The notes beneath the pieces were generated by a model. It searched no databases. It worked only from the letters and a program-made list of their open reading frames with translations, and was not told the DNA's origin. Below are positions 11,401 to 25,317 of a stretch of 60,000 nucleotides of DNA, piece after piece. The DNA lies in NCBI GenBank assembly GCA_949358305.1, contig OX442318.1, forward strand, positions 11,392,517 through 11,452,516. The letters are read 5' to 3'. The translations under genes were made by a program, and so were the position numbers. Origin of the DNA: Strigamia acuminata. Lineage: Eukaryota > Arthropoda > Chilopoda > Geophilomorpha > Linotaeniidae. Within the stretch, counting starts at the first letter, position 1, and each line of letters opens with the position of its first letter.

Positions 11401-14400
11401 TACATTTTTGGATCACTACACCAGTGATGCGGCTCTTAGAAGGGCATACTCTTGAGTCGAACCAGAGTATAGTTTCGGTAATCACGGGACACGTATAAGG
11501 TTTACTCTAATTTTATAACTAAGCTTATAACCTAAAACTTCAACCGCAACCCACTATTACCTTACACTGAATAGTGTAAAAAATGTCATAATTGTAAGAG
11601 AAAAATACCTGCTATAAACTGTGATATTCGAATAAATACGGTATATTGTAAAACATATTTTTTAACCATATGGACTAATTACACACATAACACAACTTTG
11701 TGAATGCGACTAGCAATTAAACGGAAAAGCACGACAAACTCCGTATAATTATTTCTGACATTTACTTTATGCCTTATTGCAAGTCCTCCTGGAGTTTAAT
11801 GAACACTTTTGTTGTCTTCTTTGCCTGTTTCCAAATTGTTACATTTCTGCTTAATACCACTTCTTAACCTTCCATTTTAATAGCATCCTGAAAAAAAAAT
11901 CCTCCCTCAATTTATCGCCACCACCTGGCAGATCCTACTTCACTCTGCTCAACTCAGAGACATCATAGAACCTCACTTCCATCCATCAAATACCAAGTCA
12001 AAAATAACTCCAAAAGAGACACAAAAAAATCCCCTCCTACACAAACTCCTATCAAAACATCAAGCAAAATTAATTAATCAATAAAATGAAATGAAAAAAA
12101 AATTAATCATTATCCCTTATGAAATTTCACAAAAGGGAGGAGTCACTCGAGGCCTTACAAACTTAGACTGTTTATTTCCCTCCCCGCCCACCCATTAATC
12201 CACCTTAAACAAAAAAGAGACATATCTAATAATATTCCCTCATTAATTGAATCAAAACACTCAAAAAACCTTTTAATATCAATTTATAATGCCATAAATT
12301 TGATAAAACAACAACAACACTCATTCCTATCACTATCAGCTTCATAAGTGACATTTTATTTATTAAGCCATGTTCTAATTCAAGCTACAAACCTCTCAAG
12401 ATGGGTAAATAAAAACAAGAATGAAAAAATCAATCACAACTCACCTTTCGCACTGAGCAAAATTCGCCTCAAACGAAGTCATAATTTTGCAAAATCAAAA
12501 AAACACAAATCCATAGTGCAATCGCTTATTGATGGGAATAGAGATTGATGGAACGTGGAGAGAAAGAGCACACAGATGCACATTTCACTTGCCCTTCTTC
12601 AATTCCCTGCTGCTATAGGTGTGGGTCGATTCCAATGGATGCAATGAGGGAGGAGAGTCGACACGCAAAACCAGAGGGTACAACATTTTCCACATTAGGC
12701 TTAGAAATTCAAGTGAGGGATCGAAAACTACGGATGGCGTTTCATCAACGTGTTTTTCCATCACCTAACCTAACCTAACCTAACCTAACCTAACCTAACC
12801 TAACCTAACCTAACCTAACCTAACCTAACCTAACCTAACCTAACCTAACCTAACCTAACCTAACCTAACCTAACCTAACCTAACCTAACCTAACCTAACC
12901 TAACCTAACCTAACCTAACCTAACCTAACCTAACCTAACCTAACCTAACCTAACCTAACCACATGGTTAAAAAATACGTTGCCGTGTATAGCGATGTATT
13001 TTGAAGTCCATCGGGTTTCACGCAAACGCATTTTATACATTTTGTAAATTGTATTACGAAATGCGTTCGTAATATTATTTGTTATGATGTTAAATGAAAA
13101 TACATGAAATTTCAGAACGAAAATCCCGTTAGTTCTTGAGAGAAAAAATAAAAACACTTTTGGAGGTCAAAATTGACGCTAGGTTGGAGCGAGGAACGTT
13201 AATGCACAAATAATATACTTAATTCTGCGAAATGCTGTACAGACTTCGTTATAATGCCGATTTGCTGCAAGGTTCATATAACCCGCTGTTTTAACGGAAC
13301 TTTTATATGGGCTCGCTTAACGCTGACATTTCTTGTTGCTCAGTCAATCTTTTATCAATCATCTTGACACGGCGCCAGCTTGTTTCTGCCTATTTATTTC
13401 ATTGCCAATGTCTTTTAACGAGATTACAAGTGAATTTCTGTTAAGACACGTGTGTGAACCTTTCCCCGATGCAAAAAGGAAGAAAAATCGATAGCTGAAA
13501 TAAATCCCCATTCACTTAGCATCATCTAACGAGTTGTTTCTTTGGGGAAAAGCTTCATTCTCATTGGTTAAAATGTTTAAAACATTTCAAAACCAAAAGG
13601 AAAACATTTAAAGGTTACTATCAAGTTGTAAATTTCAAGGTCACGTTTTAAGGTCATTGCAACAGTCCAAATATTCACTGGCTGACATCACCTACCGTTA
13701 TCAGACAACATAACTGGCTGGGGTTGAACAAACTCGAATTTTTACAGCCAACCCAACCAAAACATGTCTGATGCAATGTTGACATTTTGTTTTATTTTTG
13801 TTTCCATAGTCTCCCGCATTCCCTTTAAGCCAAATTTAGCAGGAGCACTTCTGCTTGCGGCTTGTCACCTCCAAACACCAAGCACAGCAACACTAACGCT
13901 TATGCAGCATAAGTGTTAGTGTCTTTCGCAGGAAATTCGCAGATGTGGAAACGACACTTCACGCCAAGTATCTCTATCCTTTCTGCACTTGTTTGGATAT
14001 ATTTGCTTGCATTCAAGAAGAAATTATCAGCGCAAAGTACAGAATTGTAAATTTTCAATTCACTTTTTTCTTACCAATTTACACGCTAAATCAGGGGTTC
14101 CCAAACGATGAGGCGCGAGCTGATTATTAATGGGGCGCACCCATCATACATGCCTAAATAAAACAAGCTTATTTTACAAACTTTTGTAACTTTTTAAGCA
14201 AAATTATATAAAATTATATAAAAAATTATACAAAATTTTATGCAAAATTATATAAAAATTTCTTTTTTTCTTTTTAGTAGTATATTTTGTAAAAATTTAA
14301 TGCACTGGTAGATGAAGTGGAGCGCAGAAGATCGCCTTGCTTAAAAAGTGCGGCGCAATGCTAAAAATTTTGGGAACCCCTGCGCTAAATATTGCACAAG

Positions 14401-17400
14401 ATACCCAGTGCGAACAATATTCCATGTTAACATAGGCCGATGGCCATTTTGAATTTTATCTTAACTGCACACACGCTAAAAAAAGTTTTGGTGGTCATAC
14501 ATAAGTCTCTTTTGCTCATTCAAAGGACGAAAAGGAAATACAATTTCTCCTGTGACAGTATGAAATGTGTTTTCTCTGGATAGAGGTTCCTTATCACCCC
14601 CCTGGTGGCTATTAAGGGCTTGCTTTCTGGTTTGGCTAGAGTACTGGACACATGTTGACATTACGGCCAAACCAATAGAAATCTCCACGTGTGGCACTGA
14701 ATTCAGGCTTATCCAGGTGTAATTCTGGCCACTCCAAACTTAAAAGTCCTGACAGTAATTATCCAGCTGATCCACTCAAATCCCTCGACATCCACCTGAC
14801 ATTTAGAACAAACAACATGTTACTGAAAGGCCTGCACTTATGATTTCCTTAATATTTAATTCTCCCCAAGTACTAAATTACAGGCACCAGCTTGCTTCTT
14901 TAAATTAATAAGGGAATGTTTTCAAATAAACTGCTAAGACTGAATTTCTTGTGTACCATAAATCCTGACCGAACACAGGTGCCGTAAATGCACAATCCAA
15001 TTTTCAGGGGCTCAGTGCAACTATAAAAGATTACTTTTTTTAAAAATCACTCTTCACATCCTATAAAACCCAATCCAGCCAAATTTGATCAATTCAAGGA
15101 CAAAAATTGACCTTCAAAGAAAAAATAATAAATCATTCGGAGCATTCTATCTTCCTTCCTTTTCGATAAGTCACTCATGAATGAATTTACCAACCGAATA
15201 AACAAGCGCATGTAAGCCCACAGTTTGCGCCTAATAACTTGATGCTAAATTCAAACTGCGCATCGCACAACTGTTGACGAATCGAAACGAAACTTTAGCA
15301 TTGAAGCATTATTGTGTCGCACTATAACATGTTATAGCTATGACTTCATTCGTCAACAGTTGTGCTCGCCACAATTTTTCAAAAAATAGTGGTTGTCTAC
15401 CCCTTTACATAGCTCCATTATGCCTTTTTTTGAGGGCCTTGGAGATCCATACATCCAATTTAGAAAAGTTTCCTGAGATATAGACGGTCTCAAATCTGTT
15501 TAGTTTTTAATTTTATCTCATTTTGTTTACAAGTTATGAAAAATATTGTAAATAGTCACTTTTGGGAGTTTTTAATTTTTTTCTCTTTACCTATTCATTT
15601 TTTTTCAAAAAACTTTTAACGAAATGATAGCTCTAACAATCCTTTAAATCCTCCTAAAACAATTTTTACTTGTGAGAAATAGTTTCTGAGAAATTTCAAA
15701 TATTAAAAGTTCCAAAAAATCGAGTATGCCATTTTTTTGACAAGGAGTTGTACATGTGCAAATATTGACGGACAGTTGCAGGAAAGTACTATTGAGCCCA
15801 GTAAGCCTAATTTACTAGTCAAAATATTACCACCATAGTGCGCAGTTTTGATTTAGCGTCAATATATTTGATTCAAACTACCGGTAGACACATATTATCA
15901 CCATTAAATCTAACACCACAAATAACAAACACAACTTATAACATCAAACTTGATAAACAAAATATAATAAATACAGCCATCTCTTAATCATACCCACTAG
16001 TGTACCTAATGGGTAATTCAACACAAGACATCCAGAAAATCCTCTCAACTAATCCCTGTTGCACTTCATCAAGACATCATCCTCCCTCACTTGCAACCAG
16101 ACAGAAGCAGAAGAACTCACAACTAAACCTACCATTGCAAAAATGACCCAAAAAAAGCTTCAACTCACCTTTTAGTATGAGGAATGCTGGGATCACTTCT
16201 TTTCCTGAAGGACTGGCGTTGATGTTCCCTCTAATAAACAAACAAAGAGAAAACAAGACAATTAAATAAAAAACAATTAATTAGTAAAAACCTCCCACGC
16301 CTGACCTGCTCTCCCTCATTCATGTGGCACCTTGCGGATAACGGACTTGTTTTAACGAATCCCAGCGCTGCATCTCACTATCATTACACAAGACCCCCTC
16401 TTCCAACAGCCAACCTATCCATTCCAAACGCCGTTCCTCGTTTGGCCGCGCTCCAATTCCCACTAATCATTCATCGAGTCGACGTCGCCCAACATCATAA
16501 CAAGAGCGACATTTTCACCCACAAATGGCAACATGCAGGCGCCTCTGAGCCAATCATAGCCCCCTACTATTACTTTAAAAAAAAAATACTGGATAGAGCG
16601 TTTTTGAAAACGCAATTCCAAAAAAAAGACTCCGTAAATTCAAGGCGAAGAAAATGTCGTTCAACCACGATGTTGAAACGAATAATAAACACAGTAGCTG
16701 CATTCAAAAAGTCGTGTTTTAAATGTTTTAAGCTTGTGTTTTTATTTTTCTATTGTGACATACGACTACGTCTGACAAGACAATCCTCGAAACGGAAATG
16801 GAAACCAGCGCCAGGGACGGAAATGCTGACACAGCAAACTATACTCCAAACCGATACAATGTTGTCCAAACTCCTATTGGTTGAGCCGTCTCACTGGTGT
16901 AGTGGCACAAAAAAGTAGCCCATAACAGCAGAATTGTAATCTAACTAGGCAAAACAACCAATAAAAAACTAAACCTTTGTTTACCTGCCAAAAGAAACCA
17001 ACAAACTACGCTAACATTGTTCGATTGATTAAAAAGGAAAAAAAGCTTATTTTAGCAAATAAAATAAATATTTTATTACCAAATAAATAAAATCCATCAT
17101 TCTAATCACTTTTTACACTGAAATTCATTGAAAATAAACAGAACTACTTTTCCGCGTAGTAGAGCACAGTCCACAGTTAGGCGTAATCCGGCTCGAACAA
17201 TAGGAGTTAGGACCACGTTGTATCAGTTCGAAGTATAGTTCTACTACTGTGTCCCTTTGTAATCCTTTTAACACCGCTCGATCCTACCTCGAGCCGGTCC
17301 TACCTTTAAAACCAATACTTGTCCCAAAACTTCTAACGATGTTCTACATAATAAGGACAAAGACCGGTTGGGTTTGGGCTCCGGCAATTCTGTCCTACGA

Positions 17401-20400
17401 AAACTACAGCAGAACTTCAAATCTGGCAGTGTTTCATTGTTTAAAAATGACACACAAGGACGCTTTAAGGTTAGTTCCTCATTACTTCACCTTTTTTATC
17501 CTCTCGTTTATCTCATCCCCTTGAGCTCCTTGGGAATTTTCCTTCCATCCATCCTCGGATAAAAACACCCCCAAAGAATTCATTCCTTATAATCTGCAGC
17601 ATTTAACAGGTCCACTCACTCACTTACCAAGAAGGCATCTCAATCCTACTTCCTGGATTCGCCATCAGGTTATGTCAACAACATTTATCACCAACACTTG
17701 TCTTTATTTGTCACCAACTTCAACCAAACTTGATAACATTGACTCCCAGCCTAACAATTCCCAAGTGAAAGCAGGAAATATGACTCCATAATGCACATGA
17801 CAGTTACTGACTTGAGCATTTGTTTGAAAATGAGGAACAACTCAAATTAAAAACCAATTCCTTGTTAAAACCATAAAAAAAAATTTCCCCACTTTAGTGA
17901 TTCCACCTTAAACATCACTATAACTGTCACTGAAGAACCAGACAACAATTATTCACGCATCAAACACCCCCCCCAGGCATTTCATTTCCTCTCGTCCAAT
18001 AAAACCAAACCAATTGCCAGCCACCTGCTAGACATCACAACCTCTAATCCATTTGCCAAATACTCTTAATGAAAAATAAAAATAAAATCCGGCAACTACA
18101 GTAGCCCCTATAACTACACCACGGTTCACTAACCGCCTCAACGCTTTCCTTACATCGGATCACACGCCACCGTAAGCCTAACACAAGATGGCTGAACCGT
18201 TTAACTCACGAACGATGGTCCTTGGACGATGGGTCTCGTGAGTTCCTCTGCAGCACGTGTTACTTTACCTGGCCAACCGTTACTAGGGGAAAATATGGAA
18301 GCTGCATGATGACATGCATGATGACATTTGTGATTGCATTCTAAAAACCAAAACTAAAGCTTCTGGTTTCACTGGCACCTCTAGACTGCCGTTATCCCTT
18401 TGGCCAAGACGCCGCTGCTTAGCAACCGTGAGAAATTAGTGAAAAGGAACTCGCACTTACCCTTGCTCGAAGACTTTCTGACCGTCCGATGTTTGTGCCT
18501 CGCTTATTACTGAAACGATTCAACATTTTTTTTTAACTTCACAAATTATTCAACCAGTATCAAATAAAGGAAGTGTGAAGACAGGAAACAGACTTAACCA
18601 CAAGTGGCCGGAACAAAGAAATAGGGGTGGAAGGAAGAAAGAAAAGGAAGGGAAAAAAATTATCCAATACAACAAATATTTGTGTTTCTGCTGCAACTTT
18701 ATTTGCATAACAAGAATCGAGCACGGTTTTTCCATCATGAGAAATCTAAAGGTCAGTTATGTTGATTTTAGCCAATATGTTGCATTGTGGATCATCAAAT
18801 TTTATTCATATAGTGTGTGAGGAGGCTTCTTTTATGGTTTTTAGTATTGATTGATGTCCAAAGCACATGTTTGGTTGGCATTGAGATGCAGTTTGGGTTC
18901 CAGTAGTGCTGTGTGTACTGGTGCGTTCATGAATAAACAAATACTGCATTCTTTCATGCAATGACATTAAGTGCATTCCTAAAACCGGCATCACCGATTC
19001 CATCATTTCGGGAATTGTATTCATTTGACAACACATGCCTGAAGTCAACACGCGGTCGATTTCGTGTTATTCGTGGAACTAGCCGTTCGAGCTGCTGCTC
19101 GACTGCTTCGGTCAAGCACACATTTAATGCCGATCAAACGTAGCCTACATATCGCCGATCCAAGCCAAACCGTTATTAGTACACGGGACGATTAACTACA
19201 GAACTTCTTTTCTTTCTTTTGGATCAAGATCTTGCCCCTTAATTCTCATTGGATAATCAGCCAATCAGAATTGAGAACACTATATTGTTAGCTTCGCCCA
19301 TTGCAAATGGCGATTATTTTGTTGTCCCGAACAAACACATCACAGTCATAGGTACATAGATTGAATGATAAGTGAGGCCCAAAACCATACTTTATAGGCA
19401 TAATAATGGAATTTTATGCAGAAATTTGCACATTTACGCCCCCAAATTGAATTTTTAGGCCCAAAATTACTAACTGTCAGTAGTTGGCTGAAATAGTGTA
19501 GTGATAACGGAAAAGTGCAGCCTGCAAAAACTTAATTTATCATTTTTCCCTTACACTATTTTTATACCGTATAGTCTTTAACTGTAAGGAAAAAATGCAT
19601 CTCGCAAACTCTCTAATGTTTACTTTACTTTACTTTACTTCCAAGTGTAAACCCACCTTAACACAAATCAATTGTTTGAAACTTTAGCGATTCTGTCTTG
19701 TGATTGTGGTTCCACCTATTGCCAAAATGACTAAAAACTGACATCATTTTGCGAATAGCTGGTAAATTGATCAAGCCCAACAACGGATAAAACACCGGTG
19801 GTCAGTAACCCGCCATTTGTCTTCAGAAAAAATGGCATATCTGAAGTCCTGCAGTTAATCGTCCTAGTTTGTACTAAACAAATGATGCTCTACAACTTAA
19901 CAATTGCCATTTTTTTGTAAACCAATGTTGCAACAACGCTACAATAGTAAAACATATCTCTTCGGATTCATCTCACTAAACCTCCTGAATCAAATTAAAA
20001 ATCAAATTCTAAATATCCCTACGTCTGTAAAGATCTGTATGTACTTGTACACACCGGCAAGGTCAAACTAGGCGTTTCAAAACTAAGAAAAACAAATCAG
20101 GCGTCTCCCTCAAGTCTCTTTTCTGGAAAACACAACTTTCATCACGACTTTAAACATAATTGCTGCTCCGGTGTGTAAACAAAATTATATTGCTTACATC
20201 AATGTCTTGGGCAATGAAATGTCTCCCTAGATTTGCCAATGCCAATCTGATGGTTTAGTCTGTTGGGATCCAAACAACAATATAGGAAAAACAAGCACTA
20301 TATTATTCCCCTTAAAATTGATCCATAAAGTGAATGTTAGGGACCTTGAATGACCTCTACAAGATGAGATGGGCCCAACTCCAATTCAAACAACAACTTT

Positions 20401-23400
20401 CTCCCATTATGATACACCATGGACTAAGTAAGTCCAAACTTCAAATCCCTTCTTTGCTTTAAAAATTCATGTATTCCACGGTTTGTTTGATCATTTAAGT
20501 TGCAGCAACATCTTTAAGACTAATAATTACCAACAAACTACTTCCATTGGTCTGTGGGCTAAACACTATCATTACTGTAATGTTTACAAACCACAACATT
20601 GTTTATTATCTCAATTCACACTTTAGCACATGCATTACACCCACACTTACCAAGAACCGCTGCCTAACACAACATTGTTTCCTGAAAAAGAAGCGCTTAC
20701 AACACATGGCTGCCATTTTTTAAATGGTATAAAACTCATCTCTAGTACCGATTTTTCGGGAGTACCGGCCATTTTGGTACCGGGAACCGGGAATTAAAAA
20801 AAGGCGGGACAACAGAAACCCTCGTCAATTCGTCTTTTAATTTATGGCCGCCATGACACGCGGTCTGATTAGGGATTAGGGATGAAGGAACCATCACACT
20901 AGGGAAATACACTATGGGACACTGCATCATACCCCTAGACAACTAATAAAGCCATATCAAAACTATATTGTGTCTCCGTGTATTTCGTGGGTAGTTTTTA
21001 TCGTGTGTGTTGCGTCCAGCGCCTCGTGGCCATCCCCTGACCACGCAACACTTATTTTAATTCATTCGACGTCTGTTTTGCATATTAAGCTGTCAAAAAT
21101 GGATGAAAACCATGTAAAACTTGGCTTTAAATCCCTTTAAATTCCATTTCCCTTGCGTTGAGTGACAGAAAGTTAAGAATAAAAAAGAAGGCACAATGAA
21201 TTCAATGTAGAAAAAAAGCCTCACCTGTCACCATTGGTCGTGGAGGCATCTGTGGGCGATATGGTTGGCGGTGTCGTTTCTCTGGCATTACAATTCTTCT
21301 CCTCACCTTCACATAATGTCTCGTATCTGTTTTTTAACTTCTCCACTCTGCTGGCTGCGAATTGGCGATCAGCTAGCGCAAAACAAAAATAAAACACAGA
21401 CGCATAAAAATAAAAATAAAAATGACTTGTCATCAGGAAACCGACACTAAAAATACCCAACGCCAAAAAAGCCGCCAATAATCACGCAAAAGCGGTCATA
21501 TTTCATCGTTTGTTAGTTCCTCACCTGGATCCGGCGTGGGCGGGAGATAGACCACTTCGTTTGGGTACAAATCGTATTTTCGCCGTCCAATTTTCGTTTT
21601 TAATTTGTTCATCCGCATCACCGAAAACTCATACCAACAGCGGGTTATTCGTGACGGTGAACTAAAGCCCGCAGTCTACGCAAGCGCCTCGAACGGAGTC
21701 CAGGAAGAATGGAACGGTCTAACTAGGTCAACTTAAAAATGGGCCACGAGATCGCGCCTTGTCTCGATTTTTGGATCGAATAAATAGGTCAAAAATTTAA
21801 AAGGCAAATAAATTTTATGATTTTTTTTTTTTTTTGAAATTATCGATTTTTTTTTTGTTTTCTTGCGAAAGACGTTGCGATACTTATCGTTATGGGGATC
21901 GAAAAAGGGTTTAAATACGAAGAGCCGAAGTTTGGGGCTAAAATTGAATATACCACAAGTGTTGGCGCACCCAGTCGTAACATGCTTGACTTCCTCGCAC
22001 GTATTTCCGCAGTCCGCACCCTGCGCGTGTGTACACACTTCAGGGGCGGATCCAAATAACGTACAAGGAAGAGGCCATTTTGGATGATTTTGGACAGAAA
22101 ATGTATGTTTTTGGTCAGAAAATGTATGTTTTTGGTCAAAAAATGTATGTTTTTGGTCAAAAAATGTATGTTTTTGGTCAAAAAATGTATGTTTATGGTC
22201 AAAAAATGCATGTTTTCGGTCAAAAAATGTATTTTTTTGGTCAGAAATGTATGTTTTTGGTCAAAAAATGGATATTGTTGGCCTAAAAAAAAATTGTTTT
22301 TGGTTCAAAAGAAAATTAGATTTTTTCCATTTCTTAAGATGGTTTCTACGGCCCCCATAATCCCCGCCACTGGATCTGCCCCCGATGCACTTATACGCCT
22401 TACCGCATTTAAATCTGAATGTGTCTATCCATCCTTAAGCCTATTTCCTTGCTTTTCCAATCCCCTTGCGGTTTATTTACATCCATTGTCATTTACTCTA
22501 ATATCCACGCCTCAAGTTCCACCAGCAACGTTTACGCAACCCGTTTCTTAGAAATTCTATCCTCAGAAAAGTGATGAAATGGAGTCCACCTGTGCATAAT
22601 CAAAATCCGCTACAAAACCAATCCAACCCCACACATCACTTTACAGCACATTTAAAACAATATTTCATCTGGATCCATCTGTAGTTCCTCAAAAACTACT
22701 AATATTAATACACTCGAGCCTCGTTATAACAAATCGCAAGAAACCCGTTACATATCGTCAAAAAAAGACACAAATCGACGTTTTTTCCCGGAAAAATGGC
22801 GATTTATGCATTTATTTCTGATTTTCGGAAAATATGCATTTATATCCAATTTCGGCTTTTTATTGAATAAAAATAATTCCTATGCATTTATGCATTTATC
22901 TAAAAAATGTGTTATATCGCGGTTCATTATCAACCACACTTTTTTAACACACTTCCAGCCACCTTCCCACTCACTTTTCTATCGAACCCGATCGTAAATT
23001 TCTATATGGGCCGCACCACGACATGTAATATCACCGTAAACATCTATTTTGATTATTCAATCACAATATTTTTACTACAGTAATTTGCCGTTGTGCAATG
23101 ACTTTTAAAGGTCAAGTGCGGCAACCCAATATCCGAAGAGTCATTTAAACTAAACAACACTTATTAAACAAGCGGATTAATTGCCGGCTCCAATTCTCGA
23201 TTATCTCATCGTTTTGCTTCCAATTCATTCGCTTTTCATCGCCAAAATTAAATTATAACTATTCTTCGACAACTTGAAATTTACCGCACTATTTTAAAAA
23301 GCCAAGGTCAAGTCATAAACCTAAAATAAAATTTAACAAATAAATAAAAAAATAAAATAAAATAAAAAAGCAGTAAAAACACATTCAGAAATGTTTATTC

Positions 23401-25282
23401 TCTTCCCTCAATTGCGTTGGCACAAAGCCAGACTAGTAAATCCCAATTTACTGCAATTGCAAATTCATTACGGAAAACAAACAACTTTTTCAAATCGACT
23501 ATCAAAAGCGCCATAATCTGCAGGGAAAAAACAAGAAATTTATTGGGAAATCATCTTCGACTAATGTTCACATGCCGAGTGTTCCCATAAACACAAGAAT
23601 TGCGAAAATAGCCCGACATGGAAGAACCGATGTTCTAGGTTAGCCTTAATCCCTCATTAGAGATGAATTAACATTCATGAATTCACGTTCATACACGTGT
23701 AAACATTGTAATGACTCTTTTAATGACATTTACAATACGCGATGTTAGTACTCCAAAGGCCTTTCGACCGTTGCCGGTCATTTAACATTAGAGTTTGCGG
23801 GATGCATTTTTCCCTTACAGTTAAAGACTATACGGTATAAAAATAGTGTAAGGGAAAAATGATAAATTAAGTTTTTACGGGCTGCACTTTTCCCTTATCA
23901 CTGTACTATTTCAGCCAACTACTGACAGTTAGTAATTTTGGGCCTAAAAATTCAATTTGGGGGCGTAAATGTGCAAATTTCTGCATAAAATTCCATTATT
24001 ATGCCTATAAAGTATGGTTTTGGGCCTAAAATTCAATTTTGAGCCTCACTTATCATTCAATCTACGTACCTATGACTGTGATGTGTTTGATCGGGACAAC
24101 AAAATAATCGCCATTTGCAATGGGCAGAGCTAACAATATAGTGTTCTCAATTCTGATTGGCTGCACTATAATTTAATTTAGTGTTGAAAACGATACACTA
24201 AAGATTTCTCCCTATGGCACTAAAATAGTGTATATAGTGTTTAACTGTAAGAGAAAAATGCATCCCGCAAACTCTCTATTATGTATTGAGTTTATGCTAG
24301 TTGTTCTAATTCTAATCACTATCTATTCTAATGCGTAAATAAAATGATTTTAATGACACTTTACAAACGATTTATTTTAAACCTTAGGTCTTTCGATCAA
24401 ACGATCATCTTCAGTGCTCAAAACGATTATTATATTATTCATTAATGTTGGTTATTGTATTCCAACCGTTCACAGACCGCAATGCTTACGACCGGTCAAG
24501 TTGTACCCAATAAAACTATTGCTAAGCCTAGTATACAGTCACGCAACGCGCAGAAAATCGGTTGCACAATATTTCGCGCCTAACTTGTCAAGCAAAAAGT
24601 GAATTGAAGATTTTCAATACTGAATTACCAAGCTGAAGTTGGCATCACATTCACATTCGCCCAAACTACAGATAAAACAAATCCCAATTTTTTTTTCGCG
24701 TCACTGCATTGTGAACAGAAACTTTGCACAAAAACACTAGACGCATGAATAAAATCATTTAAACTTGTTTACATTATTCAAACCATTCTAAATATAAAAT
24801 TTTGCATCTAACCCACCCCAACAACAGAAAACTACAAACACACACTAGCGTGATTTAACGACAAATCTCCTAAACCACTTCCGGTTGTTTGCTAAAATAC
24901 TACAATCCAAGTGCATGTAATTCGTGCATAACCCACTAATTTCACACTGACCATTATTTCTGCTTGTTTACAAAACTAAAAGAATAAAAAATAGAAAACA
25001 AATAAACAACTATTGATCCCAACCCAGAAAATCAACATTTCAACCATCAACACACACAACTCAACAAACCAAACCCAAAAAACCAAAAATAATAAACAAA
25101 AATCCATATTATTTACCTCTCATTATCCTCTACTACTTATTCCACTATGACTCAACCTGCATGATTCATCCACCCCCCTATTCAAACACCCCTCTCCCCA
25201 TTCAAAACGAAAATCAAAACCAAACCCGACATTTCCCAACATAAAAACCAAAAAATCACACCCCGCCCCCCCAAAAACAAAA

Positions 25283-25317
<35 letters not shown>

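Larger units (their letters stand above)
10287..16168 (-). other. RhoGEF intron 23 (5.9 kb)
   Basis: It contains the nested elements at 10729-11644, the TTAGG array, a dispersed repeat, a palindrome, a hAT-like element and a 0.6-kb TIR element, all listed separately. Nothing coding was recognised in the remainder (11645-12763, 13190-13890, 14383-15238, 15863-16168). Confidence 0.7.
18510..21224 (-). other. RhoGEF intron 21 (2.7 kb)
   Basis: It holds an unrecognised 59-codon open frame, a truncated TIR element and a hAT-like fragment, listed separately. The rest (19614-20735 and 20823-21224) shows nothing I can name beyond a short TTTAC repeat at 19619-19641. Confidence 0.5.

Noticed and set aside
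14476-14697. 73-codon minus-strand open frame
   Set aside because: No splice sites in phase with neighbouring RhoGEF exons and no recognisable domain.
16322-16918. 198-codon plus-strand open frame
   Set aside because: No homology recognised, it runs through repeat fragments and a poly-A-coded KKK stretch, and it overlaps the opposite-strand RhoGEF intron; likely chance.
21619-21700. Exon A (21525) as an internal exon
   Set aside because: The frame is open upstream, but the only decent AG (CTTTAG) gives the wrong phase for joining exon 20.
22029-22551. Open frames with FGQKMYV or FLVKKCM repeats
   Set aside because: They read through the 21-bp array in the hAT-like element.
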